Below are positions 5,772 through 5,910 of a stretch of DNA of 5,910 nucleotides, piece after piece. Numbering within the stretch: the first letter of the stretch is position 1; each line of letters starts with the position of its first letter. The position numbers and the translations under genes were made by a program. Under the pieces are notes generated by a model. That model worked only from the letters and a program-made list of their open reading frames with translations. It was not told where the DNA came from and made no database searches. Where the stretch lies: the NCBI GenBank assembly GCA_014380505.1, contig JACMJT010000235.1:1-5910 (forward strand). The letters run 5' to 3'. The stretch comes from Hyphomicrobiales bacterium. GTDB taxonomy: Bacteria; Pseudomonadota; Alphaproteobacteria; Rhizobiales; Aestuariivirgaceae.

Positions 5772-5910
5772 TCAGTAGCAGGTCCAGACCTTCTTCTTCT
5801 TGATGATGAAGGCGGTGTGCCACTTGTTCCACTTCTTGTACTTGACCCACTGCCAGCCGCAGTCTTCGTCGTAGTAGCCGTAACCATAGCCGTAGCCGGG
5901 GCCATGGTAG
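5772..5910 (-). CDS. Small Gly/Tyr-rich then Lys/Trp-rich protein, C-terminal part, unknown function
   Basis: The last 45 codons of a minus-strand gene that enters from the right edge; the stop is TGA (complement of 5772-5774). The visible protein has a tract of alternating Gly and Tyr (YHGPGYGYGYGYYDEDCG), then WQWVKYKKWNKWHTAF and a basic tail IIKKKKVWTCY. Two cysteines flank the basic/aromatic part and could pair by a disulfide, which would suit an exported protein. The start and any signal peptide lie outside the window. The composition is like short secreted hypothetical proteins I associate with Hyphomicrobiales genomes, but I recognise no named family and assign no function. The frame is favoured by the coherent composition, the stop placed just past an intergenic hairpin, and the convergent arrangement. 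A competing minus-strand frame (5612-5905) overlaps the end of the aminotransferase and looks artefactual. Confidence 0.65.
   Translation of the reverse strand, partial: YHGPGYGYGYGYYDEDCGWQWVKYKKWNKWHTAFIIKKKKVWTCY

Noticed and set aside
5612..5905. Minus-strand 97-codon open frame over the right end
   Set aside because: Low-complexity Thr/Ser/Arg product that overlaps the aminotransferase C-terminus; the neighbouring frame ending at 5772 gives the coherent GY/KW protein.

Overview
The window looks like chromosomal DNA of a GC-rich alphaproteobacterium, most likely of the Hyphomicrobiales. Three things suggest this: an sfsA / stand-alone cinA-type pair, an alphaproteobacterial-style multi-PAS hybrid histidine kinase with an H-D-F-N-N H-box, and paired-hairpin intergenic repeats (CGTCATTCC…/…GGGGTGACG and ATGCCCGGG…/…GCGGGCAT) of the kind scattered through such genomes. 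Taxon assignment is inference from style, not from a search.

Layout. Bases 1-309 (minus) hold the N-terminal part of sfsA, cut by the window edge. A 134-base divergent gap follows, half filled by a 62-bp two-hairpin repeat (334-395). Bases 444-1205 (plus) encode a CinA/MoCF-type molybdopterin-binding-domain protein without the C-terminal deamidase domain. The gap 1206-1490 has no gene. It contains a second two-hairpin repeat split by a 150-bp MITE-like element (1257-1406) with terminal inverted repeats and a target-site duplication. Bases 1491-3803 (minus) encode a soluble hybrid histidine kinase with PAS-like segments, HisKA, HATPase and a C-terminal receiver. A 136-base divergent promoter region follows. 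Bases 3940-4437 and 4434-5729 (plus) form a two-gene operon with a 4-base GTGA overlap: xanthine-guanine phosphoribosyltransferase (gpt), then a class III aminotransferase resembling beta-phenylalanine/beta-amino-acid aminotransferases. A 28-nt hairpin separates it from a convergent minus-strand gene at 5772-5910 that encodes the C-terminus of a small Gly/Tyr-then-Lys/Trp-rich protein.

The genes are mostly housekeeping (purine salvage, amino-acid metabolism, nucleic-acid or cofactor-related proteins) plus one orphan sensor kinase. I see no defence system, CRISPR array, RNA gene or phage module. The most notable structure is the nested insertion between cinA and the kinase: removing the 150-bp element and one target copy in silico restores a near-perfect 31-bp-arm palindrome. 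That makes the order of events (old repeat first, later insertion) readable directly from the sequence.
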